From Holosporaceae bacterium (lineage in GTDB: Bacteria > Pseudomonadota > Alphaproteobacteria > UBA3830), in contig JAITAU010000003.1 in NCBI GenBank assembly GCA_031283965.1, positions 1 through 34,761 on the forward strand: a stretch of DNA of 34,761 bases, written 5' to 3'. Position numbers and translations under genes: made by a program. A model generated the notes under the pieces. That model ran no database searches. It saw only the letters and a list, made by a program, of their open reading frames with translations, and was not told the origin of the DNA. Shown one piece after another: positions 26,492-34,761 of this stretch. Each line of letters starts with the position of its first letter. Position 1 is the stretch's first letter.

Positions 26492-27514
26492 CTACAATTG
26501 CTTATCCTGTGTCTTTTTTGTCTGTTCCATATCCTCCAACGGCCAACCGACGACCTGCATTCCCAGGTACAGACCCATTTGATTCAGAACTTCTTTGATC
26601 TCATTCAGAGATTTCCGGCCGAAATTCGGCGTCCGCAGCATCTCTCCTTCGGACCGCTGCACCAGATCGCCGATGTAGACGATGTTGTCCCCCTTCAGAC
26701 AATTCATGGAGCGGACGGAAAGCTCCAGATCGTCCACTTTTTTCAGTAGATTCGAATTGAACGGCAGAGAACGTTCCTGCTCCTCGTCGGCGGCCTCCAC
26801 ATCCTCTTCGAAATTAATAAATTTCTGGAATTGATCCTGAAGGATGCGGGCGGCCATGGCTACGGCGTCTTCCGGAGTCACGGAACCGTCGGTTTCTACC
26901 TCGAGAATCAGCTTGTCATAGTCGGTAATCTGGCCCACGCGGGTATTTTCGATCTTGTAGGCCACTTTCTTGACTGGATTGAAGATGGAATCCACAAAAA
27001 GCGTACCGATGGGGGCGTTTTCCACACGATTTACGGAACTGGGGACATATCCTCGGCCGACGGCCACGGACATTTCCATGTTGAAAGTCACGCCTTTGCT
27101 CACGGTACAGATGTGATGACTCGGATTCAAAACCTCAATCTCGGACCCCAGGGACAGCAGGCCGGCGGTGACGTCGCAGGGACCGACGACGTTCACCTTA
27201 ATTTTTCGAGGCGCATCGCTGTCGAGTTTCAATTGCATGGACTTAACATTCAGAATAATGTCGGTCACGTCCTCGGCCACCCCGGCAATGGAAGAAAATT
27301 CGTGCAGCACTCCGTCAATGCGAACGGAGGTTACTGCGGCTCCTTTCAGGGACGAAAGCAAGACTCGCCGAAGCGCGTTTCCCAGCGTCACGCCGAACCC
27401 TCTCTCCAGAGGCTCCGCCACGATGCAGGCCACCCGCCGGCTGGCCTCGGATTCAACACCACTGACCTGAAGCCGATAGGGCCTAATTAAATCTTGCCAC
27501 TGTTTTTGAATCAC
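26492..27514 (-). CDS. rpoA: DNA-directed RNA polymerase subunit alpha
   Basis: [56 protein letters not shown]; alpha-[19 protein letters not shown]. Confidence 0.98.
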   Translation of the reverse strand: MIQKQWQDLIRPYRLQVSGVESEASRRVACIVAEPLERGFGVTLGNALRRVLLSSLKGAAVTSVRIDGVLHEFSSIAGVAEDVTDIILNVKSMQLKLDSDAPRKIKVNVVGPCDVTAGLLSLGSEIEVLNPSHHICTVSKGVTFNMEMSVAVGRGYVPSSVNRVENAPIGTLFVDSIFNPVKKVAYKIENTRVGQITDYDKLILEVETDGSVTPEDAVAMAARILQDQFQKFINFEEDVEAADEEQERSLPFNSNLLKKVDDLELSVRSMNCLKGDNIVYIGDLVQRSEGEMLRTPNFGRKSLNEIKEVLNQMGLYLGMQVVGWPLEDMEQTKKTQDKQL

Positions 27515-27532
27515 AATTAACCTCTTCGATTG

Positions 27533-27925
27533 TCATACCCTGCGACGTTTAGGCGGTCTGCACCCGTTGTGAGGAATGGGCGTAACATCCTTTATGGAGC
27601 CCACCACCAATCCCACCGACTGGAATGTTCTTAGAGCGGACTCGCGACCAGATCCTGGTCCCATAATCTCCACGCTCACCTCTTTCATGCCATGCTCCAC
27701 AGCCTTCATCGCCGCCTTTTCCGCCGCCACCTGCGCCGCATATGGCGTGGATTTTCTGGATCCCTTAAATCCCAAGCTACCGGAGGAGCTCCAGGCGATT
27801 GTATTGCCCTGAAGATCGGCAACGGTGACCATGGTGTTGTTGAAGGTGGCATTCACATGAATCACCCCCACCGACACATTCTTTCTGTCCTTCTTCTTTA
27901 CCTTCGAAGATCCCTTATAGGCCAT
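27533..27925 (-). CDS. rpsK: 30S ribosomal protein S11
   Basis: [54 protein letters not shown]. Confidence 0.98.
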   Translation of the reverse strand: MAYKGSSKVKKKDRKNVSVGVIHVNATFNNTMVTVADLQGNTIAWSSSGSLGFKGSRKSTPYAAQVAAEKAAMKAVEHGMKEVSVEIMGPGSGRESALRTFQSVGLVVGSIKDVTPIPHNGCRPPKRRRV

Positions 27926-27932
27926 GATACCC

Positions 27933-28316
27933 CTACTTTGTCACTTTCTTTTTGCCGGGAATCGCCCGGGCCTTTCCTTTTCTCGTGCGGGCGTTGGTGT
28001 GAGTCCTCTGACCATGCACCGGCAACCCTTTTCGATGTCGCAGTCCACGATAACACCCAAGATCCATGAGTCGCTTTACGTTCATGGACACGGTGCGCCG
28101 CAGATCACCCTCCACCTGATAATCGCGATCGATGACGCTGCGAATGCGGAGGATCTCGTCATCCGTCAGCTCGAAAACTCGACGGCTATCGGCAACGCCT
28201 GCCTCCTTGCATATGAGTCCGGAGCGACGGGGCCCTATGCCATAAATATATCTTAAAGCGAATTCTACTCGCTTTTTATCGGGCAAGTTAACGCCAGCTA
28301 TGCGGGCCACTGACAA
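27933..28316 (-). CDS. rpsM: 30S ribosomal protein S13
   Basis: [28 protein letters not shown]...[24 protein letters not shown]. Confidence 0.98.
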   Translation of the reverse strand: MSVARIAGVNLPDKKRVEFALRYIYGIGPRRSGLICKEAGVADSRRVFELTDDEILRIRSVIDRDYQVEGDLRRTVSMNVKRLMDLGCYRGLRHRKGLPVHGQRTHTNARTRKGKARAIPGKKKVTK

Positions 28317-28972
28317 TCTCCTCTTTTCTCAATTTTCAAATCCAACAGCAGAGCTTCCACTCTCTTCATCACTTCCTCCGGCGCGCCTTCGCCGGCGACC
28401 TTGCGCAATCGGGCGCCGTAGTAATCGGCCACCGGACGCGTTTCGGCTTCGTACTTTTCCAGTCGACGAGCCACGGTGACGGAATCATCATCCTTTCTCT
28501 TCACCAACTGACCGCCGCAGCGACACACTTCCACTTTGTCAGCCGCCCCGTAAGTGTCGCCGCACTTGACGCACACCAGACGGGCCGACAGCCGCGCCAC
28601 CAGCTCCTCCGGAGCCACATCTATTTCCAGAGCGACTATGCGCTCCCGCAATCCTCCCGCCATCATCAGATCAAGGGCCTCCGCCTGCGGAACCGTTCGC
28701 GGATATCCGTCCAACACCACAACCGAACCGCCGGCCAGCGACTCCTGCAGATTCTGCTCCACGATCTCATTTACGAGGGCGTCGTCCACCAATCCGCCGG
28801 ACCCAACGATGTTCTTCACCTTCAACCCAATCTCGGACTCTCTTTGTATCTCATTTCTTAGCAAATTTCCAGTGGAAAAATGACGGACTCCGTAGCCGTC
28901 CTTCAGACGACCGGCCACCGTCCCCTTCCCAGCTCCGGGGGCCCCAAGAAGAACTATCACCGAGACCGTCAC
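28298..28972 (-). CDS. adk: Adenylate kinase (long LID type with Cys)
   Basis: [56 protein letters not shown]...CRCGG. Confidence 0.97.
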   Translation of the reverse strand: MTVSVIVLLGAPGAGKGTVAGRLKDGYGVRHFSTGNLLRNEIQRESEIGLKVKNIVGSGGLVDDALVNEIVEQNLQESLAGGSVVVLDGYPRTVPQAEALDLMMAGGLRERIVALEIDVAPEELVARLSARLVCVKCGDTYGAADKVEVCRCGGQLVKRKDDDSVTVARRLEKYEAETRPVADYYGARLRKVAGEGAPEEVMKRVEALLLDLKIEKRGDCQWPA

Positions 28973-30297
28973 TTCTTCCTCTTTTCCATTTTTTTCAACA
29001 CGCCCTTATATTGGTGGGAAAGCAGATGGGTGTAAATCTGGGAAATGGTGTCGATGGTAACGCCGACGATGATGAGAATGCCGGTCCCACCAAAGATAAA
29101 ATGAACCCCAAATTTCGCGTTCATAATGTCCGGCAGAATACAAACGAAGGCCATATAGAGGGCTCCCACCGTGGTAAGCCGCGTCAGGATGTAGTCGAAA
29201 TACTCCGCCGTCGCCTGTCCCGGCCGCACTCCCGGAATGAAACCGCCGGCCTTTTTCAAATTATCCGCGGTTTCCGTTGGATTAAAAACAATGGCCGTGT
29301 AGAAAAACGAGAAAAACATGATTATGGCCACCAGAATCACAGAAAACATAACCCCTCCGCGGCTAAAAAACATCACAAAGGAATTCAGCAGCTCGCTGTT
29401 GGAATCCTTCACGAAATTCGCCAACATCAAGGGCAAAGACAGAAGAGAATAGGCGAAAATCGGCGGGATAACCCCGGCGGAGTTGATTTTCAGCGGCAAA
29501 TGACTGGCGTCCATGCTTTTCCCCTGGGCGATCATGGCCTGACGCTGTGGATAATTTATGGCGATGCGCCGCTGCGCCCGCTCCATAAACACCACGAAAA
29601 CAATGACCGCTATGGCCACGGAAAAAATCATCACGACGGAGAAAATCGACAGGGCCCCTGCCCTACCCAATTCGAAAATATTGGCGATGCTGGCGGGCAT
29701 GTTGGCCACGATGCCGGCGAAAATCAACAAAGAGGATCCGTTGCCAACGCCGCGGGAGGTGATCTGCTCCCCCAACCACACCAAAAACATCGTGCCGCAC
29801 ACCAAAGAAGGAACGGAGATCAACGGAAACAGCCGGCCGATTACCACCGGGCTTCCCTGAAGATTCATCAAAAACAAACTGATGCCGTAGGCCTGGAAAC
29901 CGGCCACGGCAATGGTGAGATAGCGGGTGTATTGGTTGATTTTCTTTCTGCCGGTTTCGCCTTCTTTCTTGAGGGCCTCCAGTGTCGGAGAAACCATGGT
30001 AAACAGCTGGATAATAATGCTGGAGGAGATGTAGGGCATCAGATTCAGAGCAAAAATCGTCATGCGGCTGAGGGCTCCGCCGGAGAACATGTTGAACATC
30101 CCCAAAATGCCGCCGGCGGCCATGTGACGCTTCGCCAATTCCTCGATCACCACCGGATCCAACCCCGGCAGGGGCACATAGGTGCCTATTCTGTAGATGA
30201 AGAGCGCCAACAGAGTAAAGAAAAGCCTCTTCTTCAGGTCAGACGCCTTCAAAAACGTTTCCAGACTTAGTCCTTGACCAAAAACTCCATCAGCCAT
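28969..30297 (-). CDS. secY: Preprotein translocase subunit SecY
   Basis: KKRLFFTLLALFIYRIGTYVPLPGLDP, GIGNGSS-like RGVGNGSSLLIFAGI, multiple TM segments; ATG at 30297 (ORF open to 30510). Confidence 0.97.
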   Translation of the reverse strand: MADGVFGQGLSLETFLKASDLKKRLFFTLLALFIYRIGTYVPLPGLDPVVIEELAKRHMAAGGILGMFNMFSGGALSRMTIFALNLMPYISSSIIIQLFTMVSPTLEALKKEGETGRKKINQYTRYLTIAVAGFQAYGISLFLMNLQGSPVVIGRLFPLISVPSLVCGTMFLVWLGEQITSRGVGNGSSLLIFAGIVANMPASIANIFELGRAGALSIFSVVMIFSVAIAVIVFVVFMERAQRRIAINYPQRQAMIAQGKSMDASHLPLKINSAGVIPPIFAYSLLSLPLMLANFVKDSNSELLNSFVMFFSRGGVMFSVILVAIIMFFSFFYTAIVFNPTETADNLKKAGGFIPGVRPGQATAEYFDYILTRLTTVGALYMAFVCILPDIMNAKFGVHFIFGGTGILIIVGVTIDTISQIYTHLLSHQYKGVLKKMEKRKK

Positions 30298-30305
30298 AAC
30301 AATCC

Positions 30306-30773
30306 TTAAACTATCTGCACCTTTCCGCCAACTTTTTCCAGGGCAGCCAAAGCGGCGCCGGAGGCGTAGGAAACGGAAATATTCAAAGGAACGCTCAAGC
30401 TTCCTTTGGCCAAAAGACGGAGCGAAGTGGAGGATCGATTGACGGCGCCGACCGCCTTCAGGCCCTCCAAAGTCACATCGGTCTCCGACGAAATCCGACC
30501 GCCGTCGCACAAGCGCTGCAGATCCACAAGATTAATGTAGGCGACGGAGGATCGATCGCGGGCGGATACGAAACCACGTTTCGGCAATCTTCTATAGACG
30601 GGCATCTGACCGCCTTCGAACCACTTCACGGCGCCTCGTCCGGAGCGGGCCTTCCCGCCTTTGTGGCCGTAGGAGGAGGTTTTGCCGCAGCCGGAGCCAA
30701 TTCCGCGTCCGAGAGCTTTTTTATCTATTCCGTTGCGCCCCTTAAGGCCATTCAATCCAAAACTCTCAGCCAT
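30306..30773 (-). CDS. rplO: 50S ribosomal protein L15
   Basis: GRGIGSGCGKTSSYGHKGGKARSGRGAVKWFEGGQMPVYRRLPKRGF; ATG 30773 after TGAGGAAAC. Confidence 0.96.
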   Translation of the reverse strand: MAESFGLNGLKGRNGIDKKALGRGIGSGCGKTSSYGHKGGKARSGRGAVKWFEGGQMPVYRRLPKRGFVSARDRSSVAYINLVDLQRLCDGGRISSETDVTLEGLKAVGAVNRSSTSLRLLAKGSLSVPLNISVSYASGAALAALEKVGGKVQIV

Positions 30774-30966
30774 TTGTTTCCTCAATTCTCACCAGATGAG
30801 ACACTTTTTTCACCAATCCCCTAATGCAGGCGTCATCCCGAAGGATCGATTTCTTACCGATCCGACCGAGGCCCAAAGCCTTCAGACTGAGCACCTGCGA
30901 CTTCTCGCAACGAATTGAACTTCCCGTTTGCACTAGGCACAGATTGGTGTTCTTCGCCTTGGACAT
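30766..30966 (-). CDS. rpmD: 50S ribosomal protein L30
   Basis: 66 aa; VQTGSSIRCEKSQVLSLKALGLGRIGKKSILRDDACIRGLVKKVSHLVRIEE; spc-operon position. Confidence 0.93.
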   Translation of the reverse strand: MSKAKNTNLCLVQTGSSIRCEKSQVLSLKALGLGRIGKKSILRDDACIRGLVKKVSHLVRIEETNG

Positions 30967-30981
30967 GCACTCATTCCTTCT

Positions 30982-31494
30982 CTATCTGGCGGCACTGCGC
31001 CGCTGCACAATCTCCGCCACCGTCTTCCCCCGCTTTGCGGCGATGTGCTTCGGAGACACGATGGACCCCAGAGCTGCGAAAGTGGCCCGTACCATGTTGT
31101 GGGGATTGGCGCTACCGATGCACTTGCTGACCACGTCCGATATGCCAAGAGCCTCAAAAACAGACCGCATGGCGCCGCCGGCGATGATGCCGGTGCCGGC
31201 CGCAGCCGATCTCACCACAACTTTACCGGCGCCGAATCGACCGAAGTAATCGTGATGGAGCGTACGCCCCTCCCGCATGTGAATCCGAACCATGGAACGC
31301 TTCGCCCTGTCGGCGGCCTTCTTCACGGCGTCCGCCACCTCTCGGGCTTTACCATTGGCGTAGCCGACACGTCCTTTGCCGTCGCCCACAATCACCAGAG
31401 CCGAGAAAGAGAAACGCTTTCCGCCCTTCACCACCTTGGCCACTCGATTTATGGCCACCAATTTTTCTATGTAAGCCGTCTCTTCCCGTGCCAT
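30982..31494 (-). CDS. rpsE: 30S ribosomal protein S5
   Basis: [51 protein letters not shown]. Confidence 0.98.
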   Translation of the reverse strand: MAREETAYIEKLVAINRVAKVVKGGKRFSFSALVIVGDGKGRVGYANGKAREVADAVKKAADRAKRSMVRIHMREGRTLHHDYFGRFGAGKVVVRSAAAGTGIIAGGAMRSVFEALGISDVVSKCIGSANPHNMVRATFAALGSIVSPKHIAAKRGKTVAEIVQRRSAAR

Positions 31495-31505
31495 CACACC
31501 ATTCC

Positions 31506-31862
31506 CTAAAACAATAATCCGCCTTCTCGGGCGCCTTCGGCCAGAGCCTGAACTCGACCATGATATTTATACCCGCCACGATCGAAAACAACATCTTTAA
31601 TCCCGCAGGCCAGAGCCTTCTTGGCGATGACGGCGCCGATCCGTCCGGCCGCTTCACGGTTGGAAGTCTTGCCCTCGGCCCGGAATTCCTTGTCCACCGA
31701 AGATGCGGCGCACAGCGTCCGACCACAGGAATCGTCAATTATCTGCACATAGATGTGCCGCTCCGATCGGAAAACCGAAAAACGCGGCTTCCCGCAGGAC
31801 TTGCGCACCTTGTATCTGACTCTCCTGGCTCTACGCCGGAATCCATCCCCAAACCTAGCCAT
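31506..31862 (-). CDS. rplR: 50S ribosomal protein L18
   Basis: [35 protein letters not shown]...[28 protein letters not shown]. Confidence 0.97.
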   Translation of the reverse strand: MARFGDGFRRRARRVRYKVRKSCGKPRFSVFRSERHIYVQIIDDSCGRTLCAASSVDKEFRAEGKTSNREAAGRIGAVIAKKALACGIKDVVFDRGGYKYHGRVQALAEGAREGGLLF

Positions 31863-31864
31863 GG

Positions 31865-32398
31865 CTACTTCTTCTTCCCTTCTTTGCGATAGACGTGCTG
31901 TCCCTCAAGGATCACACCCTTTCCCTTATAGGGCTCCGGAGGGCGATATTTCTGCAGCCGCTTGGCGATTTCCCCCACCCGTTGGCGGCTCATGCCGGAA
32001 ATGACGACGGCGGTGGGACTTTCGCAGACGATCTTGAGGTCCTCTGGAATTTCGAACACCACGTCGTGGCTGTAGCCCAACTGCAGCACCAAATTTTTCC
32101 CCTGCACGCTGGCCTTATAGCCGACTCCGACGAGATTCACTTTCCGCTGGAACAACGACGACAATCCCTGCACCGATTTGGCCACAATGGATCGGCAAGT
32201 GCCCCACATGGACCGGGCGACTTTGCTCTCATCCACAGGAGCGAACACAATCTTACCATCCACAACCGACGTTTTCACGCTCTCGTGCACGCGAAATTCA
32301 AATGCGCCGTTCTTGCCTTTTCCCATCAGAATCCCATCCCGGAAATCAATGCTGACTCCGGAAGGGATATCTATGGGATGTTTTCCAACTCTGGACAC
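31865..32398 (-). CDS. rplF: 50S ribosomal protein L6
   Basis: [19 protein letters not shown]...[23 protein letters not shown]...[15 protein letters not shown] start at 32398 (ORF open to 32503). Confidence 0.97.
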   Translation of the reverse strand: MSRVGKHPIDIPSGVSIDFRDGILMGKGKNGAFEFRVHESVKTSVVDGKIVFAPVDESKVARSMWGTCRSIVAKSVQGLSSLFQRKVNLVGVGYKASVQGKNLVLQLGYSHDVVFEIPEDLKIVCESPTAVVISGMSRQRVGEIAKRLQKYRPPEPYKGKGVILEGQHVYRKEGKKK

Positions 32399-32399
32399 G

Positions 32400-32795
32400 T
32401 CAAAACACTCTACAAATAATTTCGCCGCCAACATTGAGCTCCCGAGCTTCAGCGTCGGACATAACTCCCTTGGACGTGGACAGCACCTGGATTCCGAAAC
32501 CATTATGCACGGAACCTATCTTTTTCACCTTCGAATACAGGCGACGACTAGGCTTGGAGACACGATCCAGCGCGTTTATCACCGGCTTTCCACCATAATA
32601 TCGAAGATCAATCCGCAGCACAGACCGATTTTCCGCCGTCGTCGCCTTCTGAAAGCCGTTTATGTACCCTTCCTTCTCCAAAACCCGTAGAATCTCCGAC
32701 TTTGCTCTGGAGGATGGCACATCCACCACCTTAAAACGCCGCAAACCGGCGTTTTTGATTCTGGCGAACATATCTGCTATCGGATCCGTCATCAT
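32400..32795 (-). CDS. rpsH: 30S ribosomal protein S8
   Basis: TDPIADMFARIKNAGLRR...SKPSRRLYSKVKKIGSVHNGFGIQVLSTSKGVMSDAEARELNVGGEIIC. Confidence 0.98.
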   Translation of the reverse strand: MMTDPIADMFARIKNAGLRRFKVVDVPSSRAKSEILRVLEKEGYINGFQKATTAENRSVLRIDLRYYGGKPVINALDRVSKPSRRLYSKVKKIGSVHNGFGIQVLSTSKGVMSDAEARELNVGGEIICRVF

Positions 32796-32808
32796 GCCCC
32801 AAGTTCTC

Positions 32809-33114
32809 CTACCAACTCGCCTTATGGACGCCGGGAATCAACCCTTCGGCAGCCATTTCCCTCAGCATAATGCGCGATATGCCGAACTTTCGATACACAC
32901 CCCGGGTGCGGCCGGTGATGATGCAACGATTCCTAATCCTGGTTGCCGACGAAGTCCGCGGCATGGCCGCCAACTTCAGCTGAGCGGCAAAACGCCTATC
33001 CGGAGCGACACTCTTATCCATGATGACCGCCTTGAGAGCGGCCCGCGTCGCCGCTTTGGCCTTCACCCGCCGACGAATCCTTGCGGTCGATTCAACATGA
33101 CTTCTGCTGGCCAT
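32809..33114 (-). CDS. rpsN: 30S ribosomal protein S14 (long, zinc-free type)
   Basis: 101 aa; [40 protein letters not shown]. Confidence 0.98.
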   Translation of the reverse strand: MASRSHVESTARIRRRVKAKAATRAALKAVIMDKSVAPDRRFAAQLKLAAMPRTSSATRIRNRCIITGRTRGVYRKFGISRIMLREMAAEGLIPGVHKASW

Positions 33115-33122
33115 TTTCCCCC

Positions 33123-33662
33123 CTACCCCACCAACGGAAAATTAAAAGCCTTGAGCAATGCGGCCGCATGGACGTCACTCCGACTGCTGGTGACGACGAT
33201 AACGTCCAGCCCCCGGATATTTTCCACATTGCTGAGGGCCACTTCCGGAAAAACAATCTGCTCCCGAATGCCAAAACAATAATTACCCTGACCATCGAAG
33301 GATTTCTTCGATAATCCACGAAAATCTCTCACCCGCGGCAGCGCGATATTAATCAGCCGATCCACGAATTCATACATGCGCTCCCGCCGCAACGTCACCA
33401 TGGCGCCGATCTTCTGACCGGCCCGCACCTTGAATGTGGCAACAGACTTCCGCGCCACCGTCATCACCGACTTCTGACCGGCGATCACCGTCAGCTCCTC
33501 CGCCGCCTGCTTTATGTGCTTGCTGTCGACGATGGCCTCCCCCACGCCCATGTTGAGGATGATCTTCTCCAGTCTCGGCACTTCCATGTCATTCTTCAAT
33601 CCGAATTCCGCCTTCAACTGCGGAACAATCTTCTCGGAATAGTATTCTCTCAAACGCGACAT
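33123..33662 (-). CDS. rplE: 50S ribosomal protein L5
   Basis: [46 protein letters not shown] 33662, alternative TTG 33671. Confidence 0.97.
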   Translation of the reverse strand: MSRLREYYSEKIVPQLKAEFGLKNDMEVPRLEKIILNMGVGEAIVDSKHIKQAAEELTVIAGQKSVMTVARKSVATFKVRAGQKIGAMVTLRRERMYEFVDRLINIALPRVRDFRGLSKKSFDGQGNYCFGIREQIVFPEVALSNVENIRGLDVIVVTSSRSDVHAAALLKAFNFPLVG

Positions 33663-33667
33663 AATAT

Positions 33668-33985
33668 TCAACCCACAACGGAGGAAGTGCGCTTGGAAAT
33701 TCGCACCTTCTTCCCTTCCACAATGCTCATGCCAACACGCGTCGGCCTATCATCCGAAGAATCCACCAGCATCACATTGGAGGCGTGGATGGATTTCTCC
33801 TCCTTCGACTCTCCGCCGGGACTGCTGGCCGTCGGCTTCCGGTGACGGACGCATATGTTAATCCCCTTCACCACCACCCGGCGATCATCCCTCAGAACCT
33901 TGAGAATCTCCCCGCGCTTGCCCTTATCTTTTCCGGCAATCACCTGGACGAGATCCCCCTTTCGTATGCGCCACCGGTCTGTCAT
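33668..33985 (-). CDS. rplX: 50S ribosomal protein L24
   Basis: [46 protein letters not shown]; internal ATG at 33985 of ORF 33668..34291. Confidence 0.96.
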   Translation of the reverse strand: MTDRWRIRKGDLVQVIAGKDKGKRGEILKVLRDDRRVVVKGINICVRHRKPTASSPGGESKEEKSIHASNVMLVDSSDDRPTRVGMSIVEGKKVRISKRTSSVVG

Positions 33986-34350
33986 ATCACCTCCGGCGCC
34001 AAAGAAATTATCTTCATCATGTTGCGACTCCGCAACTCCCGCGTCACCGGACCGAACACACGACTTCCGATGGGCTCCCCCTGTTTGTTGATCAAAACAG
34101 CGGCGTTCCTGTCGAATCTTATGACGCTGCCGTCCCGACGATACACCGGAGCGGCCGTTCGCACCACCACCGCCTGCACCACGTCGCCGGCCTTCACCTT
34201 TCCCCGCGGGATGGCGTCCTTCACCGATGCCACGATGACGTCGCCGACGCCGGCATAGCGTCGTCCTGCGCCCCCCAACACCTTTATGCACATTATTTTC
34301 TTGGCTCCGGAGTTATCGGCGACTCTTAGACAGGTCTGCATCTGGATCAC
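33982..34350 (-). CDS. rplN: 50S ribosomal protein L14
   Basis: [65 protein letters not shown]. Confidence 0.98.
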   Translation of the reverse strand: MIQMQTCLRVADNSGAKKIMCIKVLGGAGRRYAGVGDVIVASVKDAIPRGKVKAGDVVQAVVVRTAAPVYRRDGSVIRFDRNAAVLINKQGEPIGSRVFGPVTRELRSRNMMKIISLAPEVI

Positions 34351-34592
34351 GACGACGCTCCTTCATTATCCATCACCAACCAACACTTTGTTTTGGAGAT
34401 GGGCCGAGTCTCCTGGATGGAAACCATATCTCCCACCTTTCTTTCATTTTTCTCGTCGTGGGCGTGATATTTTTTCGTAACATTCACGTATTTTTTGTAC
34501 TTCGGATGCATAACGCGCCTTGTGACCTTAACGGTAACCGTCTTGCGACAGGAGTCGCCAACGACAATCCCCTCCAACACTCGCCTAGGCAT
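34347..34592 (-). CDS. rpsQ: 30S ribosomal protein S17
   Basis: [47 protein letters not shown]. Confidence 0.97.
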   Translation of the reverse strand: MPRRVLEGIVVGDSCRKTVTVKVTRRVMHPKYKKYVNVTKKYHAHDEKNERKVGDMVSIQETRPISKTKCWLVMDNEGASS

Positions 34593-34761
34593 CTTTCCCT
34601 CCACGACATTGCAGAGATTTTACACATTTTGCGACGCTTTTACGAGCATTTTTTATCAAATGAGGAGCTACGCTTTCCCCCATAACACGGCGAAAACGAA
34701 TCCGCAGCATCTCCAGACGAGCCGCCTCCAACTCCGCCGACAAAGACGCTTCCACCTTCTT
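34585..34761 (-). CDS. rpmC: 50S ribosomal protein L29, partial (N-terminus beyond window edge)
   Basis: Hand translation from the window edge: [58 protein letters not shown], stop TAG at 34587-34585; position and L29-like pattern. Confidence 0.75.
   Translation of the reverse strand, partial: KKVEASLSAELEAARLEMLRIRFRRVMGESVAPHLIKNARKSVAKCVKSLQCRGGKDA

Noticed and set aside
29011-30270. 419-aa His/Gly/Asn-rich plus-strand ORF
   Set aside because: Mirror of the secY coding strand; composition typical of antisense to a membrane protein.
34001-34291. Upstream part of ORF 33668..34291 as an extended L24
   Set aside because: L24 similarity begins at the internal ATG at 33985; the rest is an alternate frame of rplN.

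Overview
The window is a gene-dense, roughly 35 kb stretch of what looks like an alphaproteobacterial chromosome; this is inferred from a CckA-type hybrid kinase, a HemY with a mitofilin-position neighbour, yidC-engB, hslVU and the S10/spc/alpha operon order. From left to right it contains: a 264-bp tandem array of 16 short units directly abutting the stop codon of cckA; a leftward nifU-like / glucosaminidase / cckA operon; a rightward hydrolase-gatC-greA-fabG-Sfp-type PPTase-recJ-yebC run; leftward hslVU and a TlpA-like gene; a small lipoprotein gene and rplKAJL; a HIT gene; a CAU-anticodon tRNA; a leftward gatA-gatB-(Cys-rich membrane protein)-hemY operon; tdk; a DsbA-like gene; yidC-engB; spoT; and a long leftward ribosomal operon (rpmC to rplQ with secY, adk and rpoA). 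The most unusual feature is the array at 180-443. Fifteen of its 16 abutting 16/17-bp units carry GANTC, the recognition motif of the cell-cycle methyltransferase CcrM, and one unit carries a second site. The array sits directly downstream of the gene for the cell-cycle kinase CckA. Other points worth a second look are a predicted L10-leader with a hairpin that sequesters the rplJ Shine-Dalgarno, divergent genes sharing a CATG start, spoT and rplQ converging with interleaved stop codons, and a 12-cysteine membrane protein at the mitofilin locus. All calls come from reading the sequence and supplied translations; no searches or folding programs were run.
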